Origin: UBA7985 sp002711265
GTDB lineage: Bacteria > Pseudomonadota > Alphaproteobacteria > UBA7985
Assembly: GCA_965660945.1 (NCBI GenBank)
Contig: CBFIBS010000019.1
Span: 1-30,307, forward strand
Direction of reading: 5' to 3'
Length of the DNA: 30,307 nucleotides
Positions 7,610 to 16,688 of this stretch are shown here, one piece after another. A program made the position numbers and the translations under genes. The notes beneath the pieces are model-generated. The model made no database searches. It was not told the origin of the DNA and was given only the letters and a program-made list of their open reading frames with translations. Position 1 is the stretch's first letter. Each line of letters begins with the position of its first letter.

Positions 7610-8029
7610 TTACTTCTGCTTCGCAGCGGCGCGGCGCTCGCGCTCCTGCTGGTTCAGCTTCGCAGCCCAACCCGTGGTCTTCTCGGCGATACGTGCGGAC
7701 TTACCCGTACGACCGCGCAGGTAGTAGAGCTTGGCGCGACGGACGCGGCCACGGCGGACCACGGTGATGTCGTCCAGACGCGGCGAGTACAGCGGGAACA
7801 CACGCTCCACACCTTCGCCGTTGGAAATCTTGCGGACGGTGAACGACGAGTTCAGGCCGCGGTTCTTGCGGGAGATGCAGACGCCTTCGTAGGCCTGCAG
7901 ACGCTCGCGCGAGCCTTCGACAACGCGGACGTTGACGCGGACAGTGTCGCCGGCTGCGAAATCCGGTATGGATTTGCCGTCGGTCAGCTTGCTGATCTGT
8001 TCAGCTTCCAATTGCTGGATGAGGTTCAT
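7610..8029 (-). CDS. rplS: 50S ribosomal protein L19
   Basis: L19 sits at the 30S-50S interface. The 139-residue protein has the standard core: DTVRVNVRVVEG, RLQAYEGVCISRKNRG, GVERVFPLYSP and RRGRVRRAKLYYLRGRTGKSARI. A basic Lys/Arg/Ala/Gln C-terminal extension of about 20 residues makes it longer than E. coli L19. A good ribosome site (AGGAAGAGG) lies inside the end of trmD, and the ATG overlaps the trmD stop, so the two are translationally coupled. Confidence 0.97.
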   Translation of the reverse strand: MNLIQQLEAEQISKLTDGKSIPDFAAGDTVRVNVRVVEGSRERLQAYEGVCISRKNRGLNSSFTVRKISNGEGVERVFPLYSPRLDDITVVRRGRVRRAKLYYLRGRTGKSARIAEKTTGWAAKLNQQERERRAAAKQK

Positions 8030-8751
8030 GGCCTCTTCCTTTCAGTCGAAACAGGTTCGGCGGCGGCGGCTGTATCCTGATCCAGCAGATCGGGTCGCCG
8101 CGCCGCGGTAATTTCTCTCGCTTCTTCAGCGCGCCAACGGGCAATAGCCTTATGGTCTCCAGAAAGCAACACGGAAGGGACAGTTCTGCCCTGCCATTCT
8201 GCAGGGCGGGTATAATGTGGGTGTTCAAGCAGCCCGTCTTCAAAGCTTTCGTCGGTCCCGGACAGCTCATTGCCCATGACGCCCGGCAGCAATCGTATAA
8301 TCGCATCGAGCAGCACCAGCGCGCCGGTTTCCCCCCCGGAGAGCACGTAGTCGCCGACGCTGATCTCCAGCGGGGCGTGCTTGTCGATCACCCGCTGGTC
8401 GATGCCCTCATAGCGCCCGCACAGGATTTTCACCCCGTCACCAGCGCTGAGATCGCGCGCCAATTGCTGGGTTAGCGGCTGGCCGCGCGGGGTCATGAAC
8501 ACCAGCGGACCCGGCCGTTCGGCCACAGCGCTCAGCGCGTCGTCGACCGGTTGGGCGGACATGACCAGCCCGGCGCCGCCGCCGTAGGGCATTTCGTCAA
8601 CCTTGTTGTGCCGGTTCTCGGTGAAGTCGCGGATATTGACCGGGTCACAGGACCATTGACCCGCCTCTAGCGCCTTGCCGGCGAGGGCGTGGCCCAACGG
8701 CCCCGGAAACATCTCCGGGAACAGCGTGAGGATGGTTGCCTGAAAGCTCAT
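8026..8751 (-). CDS. trmD: tRNA (guanine37-N1)-methyltransferase TrmD
   Basis: TrmD methylates G37 next to the anticodon of tRNAs reading CUN, CCN and CGG, preventing +1 frameshifting. The 241-residue sequence has the trefoil-knot SPOUT features: MPYGGGAG (54-61), CGRYEGID (111-118) and GDYVLSGGE (133-141). The candidate catalytic Asp D167 lies in GTDESF. The C-terminal RNA-binding helices contain EHPHYTRP and LLSGDHKAI. GGAG lies a few bases before the ATG. It is the standard neighbour of rimM and rplS. Confidence 0.97.
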   Translation of the reverse strand: MSFQATILTLFPEMFPGPLGHALAGKALEAGQWSCDPVNIRDFTENRHNKVDEMPYGGGAGLVMSAQPVDDALSAVAERPGPLVFMTPRGQPLTQQLARDLSAGDGVKILCGRYEGIDQRVIDKHAPLEISVGDYVLSGGETGALVLLDAIIRLLPGVMGNELSGTDESFEDGLLEHPHYTRPAEWQGRTVPSVLLSGDHKAIARWRAEEAREITAARRPDLLDQDTAAAAEPVSTERKRP

Positions 8752-8770
8752 GCATCTCCGGCCCGGTTGA

Positions 8771-9319
8771 TCAGTGAACGTTGCCCTGCTCGTCCTGCGC
8801 GGTCACTTCTGCAGGCGGGCTCAGCACCACGTAGCCGTCGCTCAACCGGATCTCCGGAAAGTTCGAGGCGCTGAATTCGTAGGACCGTACCTTACCATCC
8901 TGATGGATGACGTCGACAATGTCGCCCGCGCCGTGGTCGTTGATGCCCCGGATCGAGCCGGTAACGTCGCCGTCGGCGTTGCGGGTTTCCAGCCCCAGCA
9001 GGTCGGAGGTGTAGAATTCATCGTCGTCGAGGTCGTCGGGCAGGTCATCGCGCAGGATGTAGAGCTCGACACCGCGCAGCGCCTCCGCCCCGTCGCGGTC
9101 GTTGACGCCGTCGATCTCGCACAGCAGCGTGCCCTTGGCATCGCCTACAATGGCGATGTCAAAGGTGCGCGACCCGTCGAGGGTGGTTACGTCGCCGTAG
9201 TCGACAAAGGCGTCGGGGTCTTCGGTAAACGAACGGACCTTCACCGTGCCCCGCACGCCGTGCGGGGAGGTGATGACACCGATTTTAAGACGTTTCGGCG
9301 TTTCGGTCGAAGCTGTCAT
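8771..9319 (-). CDS. rimM: Ribosome maturation factor RimM
   Basis: A 182-residue 30S assembly factor that binds S19 and helps mature the 16S rRNA 3' domain. The N-terminal RimM barrel (about 12-95) begins with IGVITSPHGVRGTVKV, and the C-terminal PRC barrel (about 100-175) includes FYTSDLLGLE and IVDVI. An acidic patch, DDLPDDLDDDEF, joins the two. GGAGG lies 9 bases before the ATG. It lies between rpsP and trmD in the usual order. Confidence 0.96.
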   Translation of the reverse strand: MTASTETPKRLKIGVITSPHGVRGTVKVRSFTEDPDAFVDYGDVTTLDGSRTFDIAIVGDAKGTLLCEIDGVNDRDGAEALRGVELYILRDDLPDDLDDDEFYTSDLLGLETRNADGDVTGSIRGINDHGAGDIVDVIHQDGKVRSYEFSASNFPEIRLSDGYVVLSPPAEVTAQDEQGNVH

Positions 9320-9351
9320 GGATGATGACCTCCACCTGAAACCCTGACGGC

Positions 9352-9867
9352 TTATTCGTCGTCGGCTGCTTCTTCAGCAGGGGCGTCTTCAGCCGCAGCC
9401 TCTTCGGCTGGTGCATCCTCAGCCGCCGCTTCTTCAGTCGCTGCAGCTTCTTCAGCCGGTGCAGCTTCTTCAGCTGGTGCTTCTTCAGCTGGGGCAGCAG
9501 CAGCCTCGGCAGCGGCTTCAGCAGCAGCCTTGGCCGCTTCTTCCTTTTCCTGGATACGCTCCAGCGCCTTCGCCCTTGGCTTGTCCTGCTTGGTCTGATC
9601 GCGGCGTGGCTTGGCCTCTACCATACCAGCCTGAGCCAGCAGACGTTGCACGCGGTCGGTCGACTGGGCGCCAACGGACAGCCAGTGCTTGACGCGGTCT
9701 TCGCGGATAACGAGGCGGTTTTCATCGCCGTGCTCGAGCATCGGGTTGTAGGAGCCGACGCGTTCGATGTAGCGGCCATCGCGTGGCATGCGGGAGTCCG
9801 CAACAACAACGCGGTAATACGGGCGGTTCTTGGCGCCACCACGGGCCAAGCGGATTTTCAAAGACAT
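9352..9867 (-). CDS. rpsP: 30S ribosomal protein S16 with long Ala/Glu tail
   Basis: Residues 1 to about 80 are ordinary S16: LKIRLARGGAKNRPYYRVVV, then RDGRYIERVGSYNP and DRVKHWLSVGAQSTDRV. From about residue 105 to 171 the protein becomes a low-complexity Ala/Glu/Pro/Asp tail built from AAEDAPAEE-like units. In DNA this appears as repeated GCTTCTTCAGC-type blocks at about 9360-9525. Alphaproteobacterial S16 proteins often carry extensions, but this one nearly doubles the protein. The tail is probably disordered and solvent-exposed. Confidence 0.96.
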   Translation of the reverse strand: MSLKIRLARGGAKNRPYYRVVVADSRMPRDGRYIERVGSYNPMLEHGDENRLVIREDRVKHWLSVGAQSTDRVQRLLAQAGMVEAKPRRDQTKQDKPRAKALERIQEKEEAAKAAAEAAAEAAAAPAEEAPAEEAAPAEEAAATEEAAAEDAPAEEAAAEDAPAEEAADDE

Positions 9868-9924
9868 ATTGTCGATCCATTCGTTTTTTATGGGGTTTGG
9901 CGCCCCGCCTTGCGGCGATGCACC

Positions 9925-9945
9925 GGGCCGTGGGATCTACGGCCC
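9925..9945 (-). other. Intercistronic hairpin between ffh and rpsP
   Basis: GGGCCGT (925-931 of the 9-kb block) and ACGGCCC (939-945) form a perfect 7-bp stem with a 7-base loop, 10 bases after the ffh stop. No U tract follows. It may be a processing or stability element, or a weak attenuator between ffh and the ribosomal genes. A smaller CGCC-GCAA-GGCG hairpin follows it on the minus strand. Confidence 0.4.
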
Positions 9946-9954
9946 TGAAGTCAT

Positions 9955-11418
9955 TCAGGATTTGAAGCCTGGGGGGAGTCCACCCGGCATCTTCGGCAGG
10001 CTCTTAGGGTCTAGACCGGATTTGGTCAACATTTCTTGCAGTTCTGCGGGGTCCATATTGCCCATGTCAGGCATGCCGCCGCCCGGCATGCCCGGGAATC
10101 CGCCCTTTCCGCCCATCTTTTTCATGCGCTTCATCATCTTGGAGGCCTTGTCGAACTGCTTGAGCAGCTCGTTGACCTGCTGGATGGTGGTGCCGGACCC
10201 GGCGGCGATTCGCTTCTTGCGGTTGGCCTTGATCAGGTTGGGGATCGCACGCTCCTGCGGGGTCATTGAATCGATGATCGCGATCTGGTGCTTGATCTTC
10301 TTCTCATCCATCCCGGCGGCGGCCATCTGCTTCTTCATGTTGCCCGCGCCCGGCAGCATCGACATCAGCCCCTGCAGGCCGCCCATCTTGTTCATTTGCT
10401 GGAACTGGTTGCGCAGGTCGGTCAGGTCGAAGGAGCCCTTCTTGAGCTTGCGCGCGACCTTGCGGGCTTCTTTTTCGTCGAAGACCTCGGCAGCCTTCTC
10501 GACCAGTGAGACCACGTCGCCCATGCCCAGAATACGCCCGGCGATGCGGTCGGGCTGGAAGCTCTCCAGCGCGTCCATCTTCTCACCCACACCCAGCAGC
10601 TTGACCGGCTTGCCGGTGACGCCGCGCATGGACAGGGCCGCGCCGCCCCGGGCGTCGCCGTCCACGCGGGTCAGCACCAGACCGGTGATCCCGACCTTCT
10701 CGTCGAAGGCGGTCGCCGTGGTCACGGCGTCCTGACCGGTCATGGCGTCGGCGACGAGCAGGGTTTCGTAGGGCTTCACCAGATCGCGCACCGCAACGAC
10801 TTCGTCCATCAGCACGTCGTCGATGGTCAGGCGACCTGCGGTATCGAGGATGACCACGTCGTATCCGCCTGCGCGGCCTTCCTGCATGGCGCGCTCGGCA
10901 ATCTGCACCGCGCTCTGGCCCGCGACGATGGCGAGGCTGTCGACCCCGGTCTGCTCGCCCAGCACCTGTAGCTGTTCCTGCGCTGCGGGGCGGTGCGTGT
11001 CGAGCGAGGCCAGCAGCACGCGCTTCTTGTCTTTGCTGGTCAGGCGCAGGGCAATTTTCGCCGAAGTCGTGGTTTTGCCCGACCCCTGCAGGCCGACCAT
11101 CAGGATCGGCACCGGCGGGTTGCCGCTGATGTTGAGCGCGCCCTGTCCGTCTTCGGGGGTCAGGGTCTCCACCAGCGCGTCGTGGACGATCTTCACGACC
11201 TGCTGCCCCGGCGTCACCGAGGAGAGTACCTGTTCCCCGATCGCACGTTCCTTGACGCGGTTGATCAGGTCCTTGGCGACCGGCAGGGCAACGTCGGCCT
11301 CCAGCAGCGCAATGCGAATTTCGCGCGCGGCGGCGTTGACGTCGGCTTCGGTCAGCTTACCCCGGCCCCGCAGCGTATCGAATACGCCTTCGAGCCGGTT
11401 GCTCAATCCTTCAAACAT
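9955..11418 (-). CDS. ffh: Signal recognition particle protein Ffh
   Basis: This 487-residue SRP54 homologue binds 4.5S RNA and signal sequences and, with FtsY, delivers ribosomes to the membrane. The N domain is about 1-85. The G domain contains GLQGSGKTTT (109-118), DTHRPAA, DTAGR (192-196) and TRVDGDARGG (250-259). The methionine-rich M domain (about 330-460) includes the RNA-binding GSGTTIQQVNELL helix region and a flexible Gly/Met-rich segment near GGKGGFPGMPGGGMPDMG. It is the first gene of the ffh-rpsP-rimM-trmD-rplS cluster. Confidence 0.98.
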   Translation of the reverse strand: MFEGLSNRLEGVFDTLRGRGKLTEADVNAAAREIRIALLEADVALPVAKDLINRVKERAIGEQVLSSVTPGQQVVKIVHDALVETLTPEDGQGALNISGNPPVPILMVGLQGSGKTTTSAKIALRLTSKDKKRVLLASLDTHRPAAQEQLQVLGEQTGVDSLAIVAGQSAVQIAERAMQEGRAGGYDVVILDTAGRLTIDDVLMDEVVAVRDLVKPYETLLVADAMTGQDAVTTATAFDEKVGITGLVLTRVDGDARGGAALSMRGVTGKPVKLLGVGEKMDALESFQPDRIAGRILGMGDVVSLVEKAAEVFDEKEARKVARKLKKGSFDLTDLRNQFQQMNKMGGLQGLMSMLPGAGNMKKQMAAAGMDEKKIKHQIAIIDSMTPQERAIPNLIKANRKKRIAAGSGTTIQQVNELLKQFDKASKMMKRMKKMGGKGGFPGMPGGGMPDMGNMDPAELQEMLTKSGLDPKSLPKMPGGLPPGFKS

Positions 11419-11719
11419 TCTGCGGGCATCCCGGGTTTTCAGCTTGGTGGTTCAGACATAGGCGCTCCTGCGCGGTGGTGCAAACCCGGCGGCATCCCGC
11501 GTGGCCGTCCCGGGGCGCCCTGCGACGGAATGGTGTGGCTGCGGCGTGTTCGGTCCATCGCCGACATTCGGGCGCGCTCCGGCATGCCAGCCGCTGAGAA
11601 ATAGCGGGCAATATCCCGCCGATTGACGCGATTGGGCCATATTTCCCGTCTTTATCTGCCATTCTCGAAAGAGACGGTACGGCCAATGAAGACCGCCGTT
11701 TTTTGTACGTGTCCCGACC
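11419..11719. other. Divergent intergenic region, ffh / MFS transporter
   Basis: A 301-base gap between divergent genes that must hold the promoters of both. It contains a weak 5-bp hairpin, GCGGG-CAATAT-CCCGC (11604-11619). A TTGACG at about 11623 faces the transporter, but no convincing -10 lies at the right spacing. No gene is seen. Confidence 0.4.
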
Positions 11720-12946
11720 ATGGCTGTCCGCCCACCACTCCTCCGGCCGGTATCACAATCGGCGAACCTGACCAGCGTCTTCCTCGGCCTGCTCTACGGG
11801 CTCGAGAACCTGCCGCGAGCCTTCGTGGTTGCCATCATCGCCTATGACGTTCTGCGGCTGATGGGGAACGAAGCCATGGCCTCGTTTCTGCTCGCGCTGG
11901 TCGCCATTGCCTCGCTGCTGGTGACCCTTAATGCCGGAACGCTGATCCGCATGATGACCCGCAAGTGGGTGTTTACGCTTGCGGTTGCGGCTCTGGCGGC
12001 GGCGGGGCTGCTCACCATGAGCAGCGATCCGATCTTGTTCTCGCTGGGGCTGTTCTGCCGCAACGCCGGTGCCGGGCTGACGCTGGTAATCCTGTCGCTG
12101 TACGTGCTCGACTTCGTGCCGACCGAGGATCTGGCGCAGGCTGAATCGCGTAAGCTGGTGTTCGCCGGTGGGGTCTGGATGGTGGGGCCGCCGCTGGGGG
12201 TCTACGTCTGGCACACCTTCGGGCCGACTGTGGCCTACGCGCTGACCGTGCCTGCGGCGGTGCTCTTGCTTGCCGTGTTCTGGGCGCTGCGGCTGCGTGA
12301 GGCAGACAACGTCGACCCCGAACCGACGCGGCAGCCGGTCAATACCGTCGCGGTGCTGCGCCACTACTTCCAGGACTCGAACCTGACCATCGCCTACCTG
12401 ATTGCGGTCACGCGCTCGGTCTACTTCGTCGCCGTTTTCACCTACGTGCCCATGTACATCGTCGGCGCCGGCCTCGATGAGGCGCTGGGCGGCTATTTCA
12501 TCTCGGCTTCGACCCTGAGCCTGTTCCTCGGGCCATTCCTGACCCGCTTCGTGCCGCGGATCGGGGTGCGGCGGCTGATCATGGGCGCCTTCGTCTTTGC
12601 CGCCTTCTGCCTGATCGTCGCCGGCAGTCTGACCCGGGAGCAGGCGTGGCTGGTCGTGGGGCTGATCCTGCTCTCGACCCTGTCGGCAACGGTGCTCGAC
12701 GTGGTCGGCAACCTGCCTTTCATGCGGCTGGTCCGGCCTGAGGAGCGCACGGCGATGAGCGTGGTCTTCTACACCTGGCGCGACGTCAGTTTTGCCCTGA
12801 CCCCGCTGTTCGGCGGTGTGATCATCGCGCTGGGCGGGATCGAAAGCATCTTCGTGGCGCTGGGGGCGGTGTTCTGCCTGATGACCGGGCTCACCTTCGC
12901 GCTGCCGCGCATCGTCATGAGCAATGACGCACGCCCGGCGGTTTAG
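11720..12946 (+). CDS. Major facilitator superfamily (MFS) transporter
   Basis: A 408-residue, strongly hydrophobic protein with about 12 predicted membrane segments in two halves. They are separated by a hydrophilic loop near residues 190-215 (LRLREADNVDPEPTRQP). LYGLENLPRAFVVAIIAYDVL starts the first bundle, and the second begins near YLIAVTRSVYFVAVFTYVP. There are short basic loops such as LIRMMTRKW and RIGVRR, as in MFS loops 2-3 and 8-9. The substrate cannot be told. It is a single gene, convergent with pheT and divergent from ffh, so probably its own unit. The ATG at 11720 has no obvious ribosome site. Confidence 0.85.
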   Translation: MAVRPPLLRPVSQSANLTSVFLGLLYGLENLPRAFVVAIIAYDVLRLMGNEAMASFLLALVAIASLLVTLNAGTLIRMMTRKWVFTLAVAALAAAGLLTMSSDPILFSLGLFCRNAGAGLTLVILSLYVLDFVPTEDLAQAESRKLVFAGGVWMVGPPLGVYVWHTFGPTVAYALTVPAAVLLLAVFWALRLREADNVDPEPTRQPVNTVAVLRHYFQDSNLTIAYLIAVTRSVYFVAVFTYVPMYIVGAGLDEALGGYFISASTLSLFLGPFLTRFVPRIGVRRLIMGAFVFAAFCLIVAGSLTREQAWLVVGLILLSTLSATVLDVVGNLPFMRLVRPEERTAMSVVFYTWRDVSFALTPLFGGVIIALGGIESIFVALGAVFCLMTGLTFALPRIVMSNDARPAV

Positions 12947-12957
12947 GCGTCAACGCG

Positions 12958-12978
12958 GGGTTAACACAGCATCAACCC
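12958..12978. terminator. Weak hairpin between convergent MFS and pheT genes
   Basis: GGGTT (12958-12962) and AACCC (12974-12978) form a 5-bp stem in the 97-base gap between convergent stop codons. There is no U tract. It is a candidate bidirectional terminator only by position. Confidence 0.25.
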
Positions 12979-13043
12979 GGCGCTTTCCTGGCGTCAGGCC
13001 CCAAGGCGTCTTCTGTCGTGGCCGGACCTGACCTGCCAGCCGT

Positions 13044-15431
13044 CTAGCTTCGCAGCTGTCCGCCGAGGTTCTTTGCCACCACGGCGACGATCTTTGCCGA
13101 TACGTCTTCGAGGTCTTCGTCGGTCAGGGTCCGCTCGAACGGTTGCAGGGTCACGTCGACAGCCAGCGATTTCTGGCCCTCGGCGACGTTCTCACCGGTG
13201 TAGACGTCGAACAGCGAGACGTCGCTGATCAGCGCCTTGTCGGCCCCCTTCACCGCCCGGAGCAGGCGCTCGGCAGAAACATTGGCATCGACGACAAAGG
13301 CGAAGTCGCGCCGCACCGGCTGGAACGGCGAAGGCTGGAGCAGGGGCTTGGCCGTGCCCTTGCGCGCCTTCTTCGCTGGCACCTTGTCGAGGAACAGCTC
13401 GAAGCCGACCATGCGGCCCTTGATCCCTACCGCGCGCAGCGCCTTGGGGTGCAGTTCGCCGAACACGGCCAGCACGTTCTTGCCCAGACCCAGCGTGCCC
13501 GACCGACCCGGGTGGAACCAGGCGGGAATATCGCGGGTATCGGTCATCAGGTTTTCGACCGGCGCGCCGTAGGCTTCCAGCGCCACCAGCGCGTCTTCCT
13601 TGACGTCGAAGGCGTCGACCGGGCGGCTGCCGCCGGCCCAGTGGCGCGGCTGGGCGAGGCCCATGCGCACGCCGGCAACGGTCGGCTGCTGGCCGTCGGG
13701 CTTGGTCGAGAAGAACCGCAGTCCGGCTTCGAACAGGGCGACATCGCCGAAGCCCCGGTCGTTGTTCCGCCCGGCGGCGAGCATCAGGTTGGGCAGCAGC
13801 GAGGGCCGCATGACGTCCAGATCGCTGCTGATCGGGTTTTCCAGCAGCAGGTCGCTCTGGCTGGCGTCGTCCCAGCCGAAGTGCCGGGCGACCGCCGAGG
13901 AGGTGAAGGACCAGAGTACAGCTTCGTCCATGCCCTGCGCCGCCAGTACCCGCTTCAGGTCACCCATGGCGCGCTGGTGTGCAGACAGGGCGACGGGGGG
14001 CAGATTGTCGGGTCGGACAAACGGCGTGGTCGGCAGGGCATCGAGGCCGATGATCCGCAGCACTTCTTCGACCAGATCGGCCGCGCCGTCGATATCCGGG
14101 CGCCACGAGGGGACGCTGACCCGATTGCCGTCGACGCCAAAGCCCAGGTCGGTCAGGATCGCCGTGGCCTGCGCGGTATCGACCGCCATGCCGCCGCGAC
14201 GCTCGATCAGGGCGAAGTCGAAATCGATGGTCTTCTGCCACGCCGGTTCGTCCCCTGTGACGTGGACTTCGCCGGGTTCACCGCCGCAGAAATCAAGGAT
14301 GTACTGCGTCGCGATTTCCAGACCCTCGACCGCGGACGCGCTGTCGGTGCCGCGCTCGAAGCGGAAGCGGGCGTCGGTGTGGATACCCAGCTTGCGCCCG
14401 GTGCGGGCGATGTTGGAGGGGTTCCAGAGCGCCGCCTCGACCAGCACGTTGACCGTGTCTTCCGAACATCCTGTGTCCTCGCCGCCGATGATTCCGCCCA
14501 GCGAGACCACCTTGTCAGCGTCGGCGATGACGGTCATGGCCTCATCGAAGCTGTATTCCTTGTCGTTGAGCGCACGCAGGCTCTCTCCGTCCCGGGCGGC
14601 GCGTACGGTCAGGGTGCCGCCAGCAATCTTGTCGGCGTCGAAGACGTGCATGGGCCGGTTCTGGTCGAGCGTCATCCAGTTGGTGATGTCGACCAGCGCC
14701 GAGATCGGCTTCTGGCCCACGGCTTCGAGCTTGCGCTTGAGCCAGTCGGGGGACTCGCCGTTCCGGACGTTGCGGACAATGCGGTAGGTGAAGATCGGGC
14801 AGTTGTCGGTCTCGATCGCCACGCTGACCGGGCTGGCGCCGCTGCCGCCCTCGAAGCGCGCGCGATTGGGGCGCAGGCTGCCGATCTCGGTGGTAGCAAG
14901 GTCCCGTGCCACGCCGCGCACGCCCAGGCAGTCCGCGCGGTTCGGGGTGACGTTGATCTCGATCACCGGGTCGTTGATCGCGCGGTAGTCGATGTAACGC
15001 GTGCCGACCGGCGCGTCTTCGGGCAACTCGACGATGCCGTCGTGGTCGTCGGAGATCAGCAGTTCGGCCTCAGAGCACAGCATGCCTTCGGAGCGCTCGC
15101 CCCGGATCGATCCGAGTTCGAGGGTGAAGTCCTTGCCCGGGATGTAGGTGCCCACGGGGGCAAACACGGAGACGAGACCGGTGCGCGCATTGGGGGCGCC
15201 GCAGACGACGCTGTAGATCGTACCGTCGCCGGGATCGACCTGACAGACCCGCAGCTTGTCGGCGTTGGGGTGCTGTTCGGCGGAGACGACCCGGGCCACG
15301 ACGAAGGGGGCCAGCGGGCTTTCCTCGACTTCTTCGAGTTCGAGGCCAACGGCGGTCAGCTTGTCGGTGATGGCGCTCAGGTCAGCGTCGGTATCGAGGT
15401 GCTCTTTGAGCCAATCAAGGGTGAATTTCAT
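13044..15431 (-). CDS. pheT: Phenylalanyl-tRNA synthetase beta subunit
   Basis: A 795-residue beta chain of the alpha2-beta2 enzyme that charges tRNA-Phe. The N-terminal OB-fold tRNA-binding domain (about 40-150) contains VVARVVSAEQHPNADKLRVC. The B3/B4 editing region follows, with GRKLGIHTDARFRFERGTD, and the B5 domain lies around RPDIDGAADLVEEVLRIIG. The C-terminal FDX-ACB anticodon-binding domain (about 703-795) begins SPFQPVRRDFAFVVD. Length is normal. It starts 3 bases after the pheS stop, so the two subunits are cotranslated. Confidence 0.98.
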   Translation of the reverse strand: MKFTLDWLKEHLDTDADLSAITDKLTAVGLELEEVEESPLAPFVVARVVSAEQHPNADKLRVCQVDPGDGTIYSVVCGAPNARTGLVSVFAPVGTYIPGKDFTLELGSIRGERSEGMLCSEAELLISDDHDGIVELPEDAPVGTRYIDYRAINDPVIEINVTPNRADCLGVRGVARDLATTEIGSLRPNRARFEGGSGASPVSVAIETDNCPIFTYRIVRNVRNGESPDWLKRKLEAVGQKPISALVDITNWMTLDQNRPMHVFDADKIAGGTLTVRAARDGESLRALNDKEYSFDEAMTVIADADKVVSLGGIIGGEDTGCSEDTVNVLVEAALWNPSNIARTGRKLGIHTDARFRFERGTDSASAVEGLEIATQYILDFCGGEPGEVHVTGDEPAWQKTIDFDFALIERRGGMAVDTAQATAILTDLGFGVDGNRVSVPSWRPDIDGAADLVEEVLRIIGLDALPTTPFVRPDNLPPVALSAHQRAMGDLKRVLAAQGMDEAVLWSFTSSAVARHFGWDDASQSDLLLENPISSDLDVMRPSLLPNLMLAAGRNNDRGFGDVALFEAGLRFFSTKPDGQQPTVAGVRMGLAQPRHWAGGSRPVDAFDVKEDALVALEAYGAPVENLMTDTRDIPAWFHPGRSGTLGLGKNVLAVFGELHPKALRAVGIKGRMVGFELFLDKVPAKKARKGTAKPLLQPSPFQPVRRDFAFVVDANVSAERLLRAVKGADKALISDVSLFDVYTGENVAEGQKSLAVDVTLQPFERTLTDEDLEDVSAKIVAVVAKNLGGQLRS

Positions 15432-15434
15432 GGT

Positions 15435-16505
15435 CTAGCGCCCCCGGACCAGAGAAGGGAGAAGCTGCGGTTCGAAGCCGTAGTGCTGCAGCCAGCGCAC
15501 GTCGCCGTCGAAGAAGGTCCGCAGGTCGGGAATGCCGTACTTGAGCATGGCCAGCCGTTCGATGCCGATGCCGAAAGCAAAGCCCTGATACTCGTTCGGG
15601 TCGATGCCGCAGGCCTCGATTACCCGGGGGTTGACCATGCCCGACCCCAGTACTTCCAGCCAGTCCTCGCCCTCGCCGATGACCAGCTTGCCGCCGGAGC
15701 GGTCGCAGCGGACGTCGACCTCGGCCGAAGGTTCGGTGAAGGGGAAGTAGGAAGGCCGGAACTGCAGGGTCAGGTCCGGGGCCTGGAAAAAGGTCCGGCA
15801 GAACTCCAGCAGGCAGCCCTTGAGCTGCGCCATGTTCGCGGTCTTGTCGATCACCAGCCCTTCGGCCTGGTGGAACATCGGGGTGTGGGTCGCGTCGCTG
15901 TCCGAGCGGAACGTCCGGCCGGGGACGATCACGCGGATCGGCGGGGTCTGGCTCATCATCGTGCGAACCTGCACCGGCGAGGTGTGGGTGCGCAGCACCA
16001 GCGAGCCTTCGTCGCCCGAGTGACCCTTCATGTAGAATGTGTCCTGCATCTGCCGTGCCGGGTGGTCGGTGGGCATGTTCAGAGCTGTGAAGTTGTGCCA
16101 GTCGTCCTCGACCTCCGGCCCTTCGGCCCAGACGAAGCCCATCTGACCAAAGATATCGACGATTTCGTCGATGGTTTGGGTGATGGGGTGGAGGCGTCCG
16201 CGGCGCACGGGACGCGGGGTCTGGGAGACGTCGATGGCCTCGGTGGCGAGGCGGGCGTCGAGCTCGGCGTCGGCGAAACCGGCCTTGCGCGCGTCCAGCG
16301 CCCCGGCGATCTCGTCCTTGAGCGCGTTCAGTGCCTGACCCGCGGCCTTGCGCGCCTCAGGGTCGAGGCCGCCGAGCTGCTTCATCTGCGCGGTGATTTC
16401 ACCCTTCTTTCCCAGGGCGGAAACGCGGATTTGCTCGAGGGCTGCCAGGTCGCTCGCGGCGTCGATCCGCTCCAGCAAGCCCGACTTCAGCGCGTCTAAA
16501 TCCAT
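15435..16505 (-). CDS. pheS: Phenylalanyl-tRNA synthetase alpha subunit
   Basis: The 356-residue catalytic subunit of PheRS, a class II synthetase. An N-terminal coiled coil spans about 1-90. Motif 1 lies near 115-135 (IVDIFGQMGF), motif 2 is FRSDSDATHTPMFHQAEGL (199-217) and motif 3 is GFAFGIGIERLAM (308-320). It lies after rplT in the same direction but beyond a clear terminator at 16654-16677, so it probably also has its own promoter in 16506-16650. Confidence 0.98.
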   Translation of the reverse strand: MDLDALKSGLLERIDAASDLAALEQIRVSALGKKGEITAQMKQLGGLDPEARKAAGQALNALKDEIAGALDARKAGFADAELDARLATEAIDVSQTPRPVRRGRLHPITQTIDEIVDIFGQMGFVWAEGPEVEDDWHNFTALNMPTDHPARQMQDTFYMKGHSGDEGSLVLRTHTSPVQVRTMMSQTPPIRVIVPGRTFRSDSDATHTPMFHQAEGLVIDKTANMAQLKGCLLEFCRTFFQAPDLTLQFRPSYFPFTEPSAEVDVRCDRSGGKLVIGEGEDWLEVLGSGMVNPRVIEACGIDPNEYQGFAFGIGIERLAMLKYGIPDLRTFFDGDVRWLQHYGFEPQLLPSLVRGR

Positions 16506-16653
16506 GATGGATCACTCGTCCTTGTTCGAATTGGTGCGCAGTATGCCAGCAAGCGCGCGCGGATGGCAGCACCGCTGGTGCTTTGGCCGCATGCGTCTGG
16601 TGCACAGGACGTGGCGCGTTCTCCGACGCCCAAAGGGCGATCTCCGGCAACAA

Positions 16654-16677
16654 AAAAAGGGCCCGTGAGCCCTTTTT
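16654..16677 (-). terminator. Rho-independent terminator between rplT and pheS
   Basis: AAAAAGGGC (16654-16662) and GCCCTTTTT (16669-16677) form a 9-bp stem with a 6-base loop. On the minus strand it is followed by a continuous T run, making a textbook intrinsic terminator. It is nearly symmetric and could act on both strands. It may limit read-through from infC-rplT into pheST. Confidence 0.85.
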
Positions 16678-16688
16678 CAATTGAGTGC

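Noticed and set aside
9360..9525. Regular repeated blocks resembling a repeat array
   Set aside because: The repeats are in frame and encode the S16 Ala/Glu tail. There are no unique spacers, so it is not a CRISPR.
13143..16499. A very long open frame (over 1100 codons) on the plus strand opposite pheT and pheS
   Set aside because: It is antisense to two certain genes and has no recognisable domains. In high-GC DNA the third-position bias keeps this opposite frame open.
16399..16680. Possible pheST leader peptide on the minus strand
   Set aside because: It begins inside the terminator, has no run of Phe codons and overlaps the pheS start.
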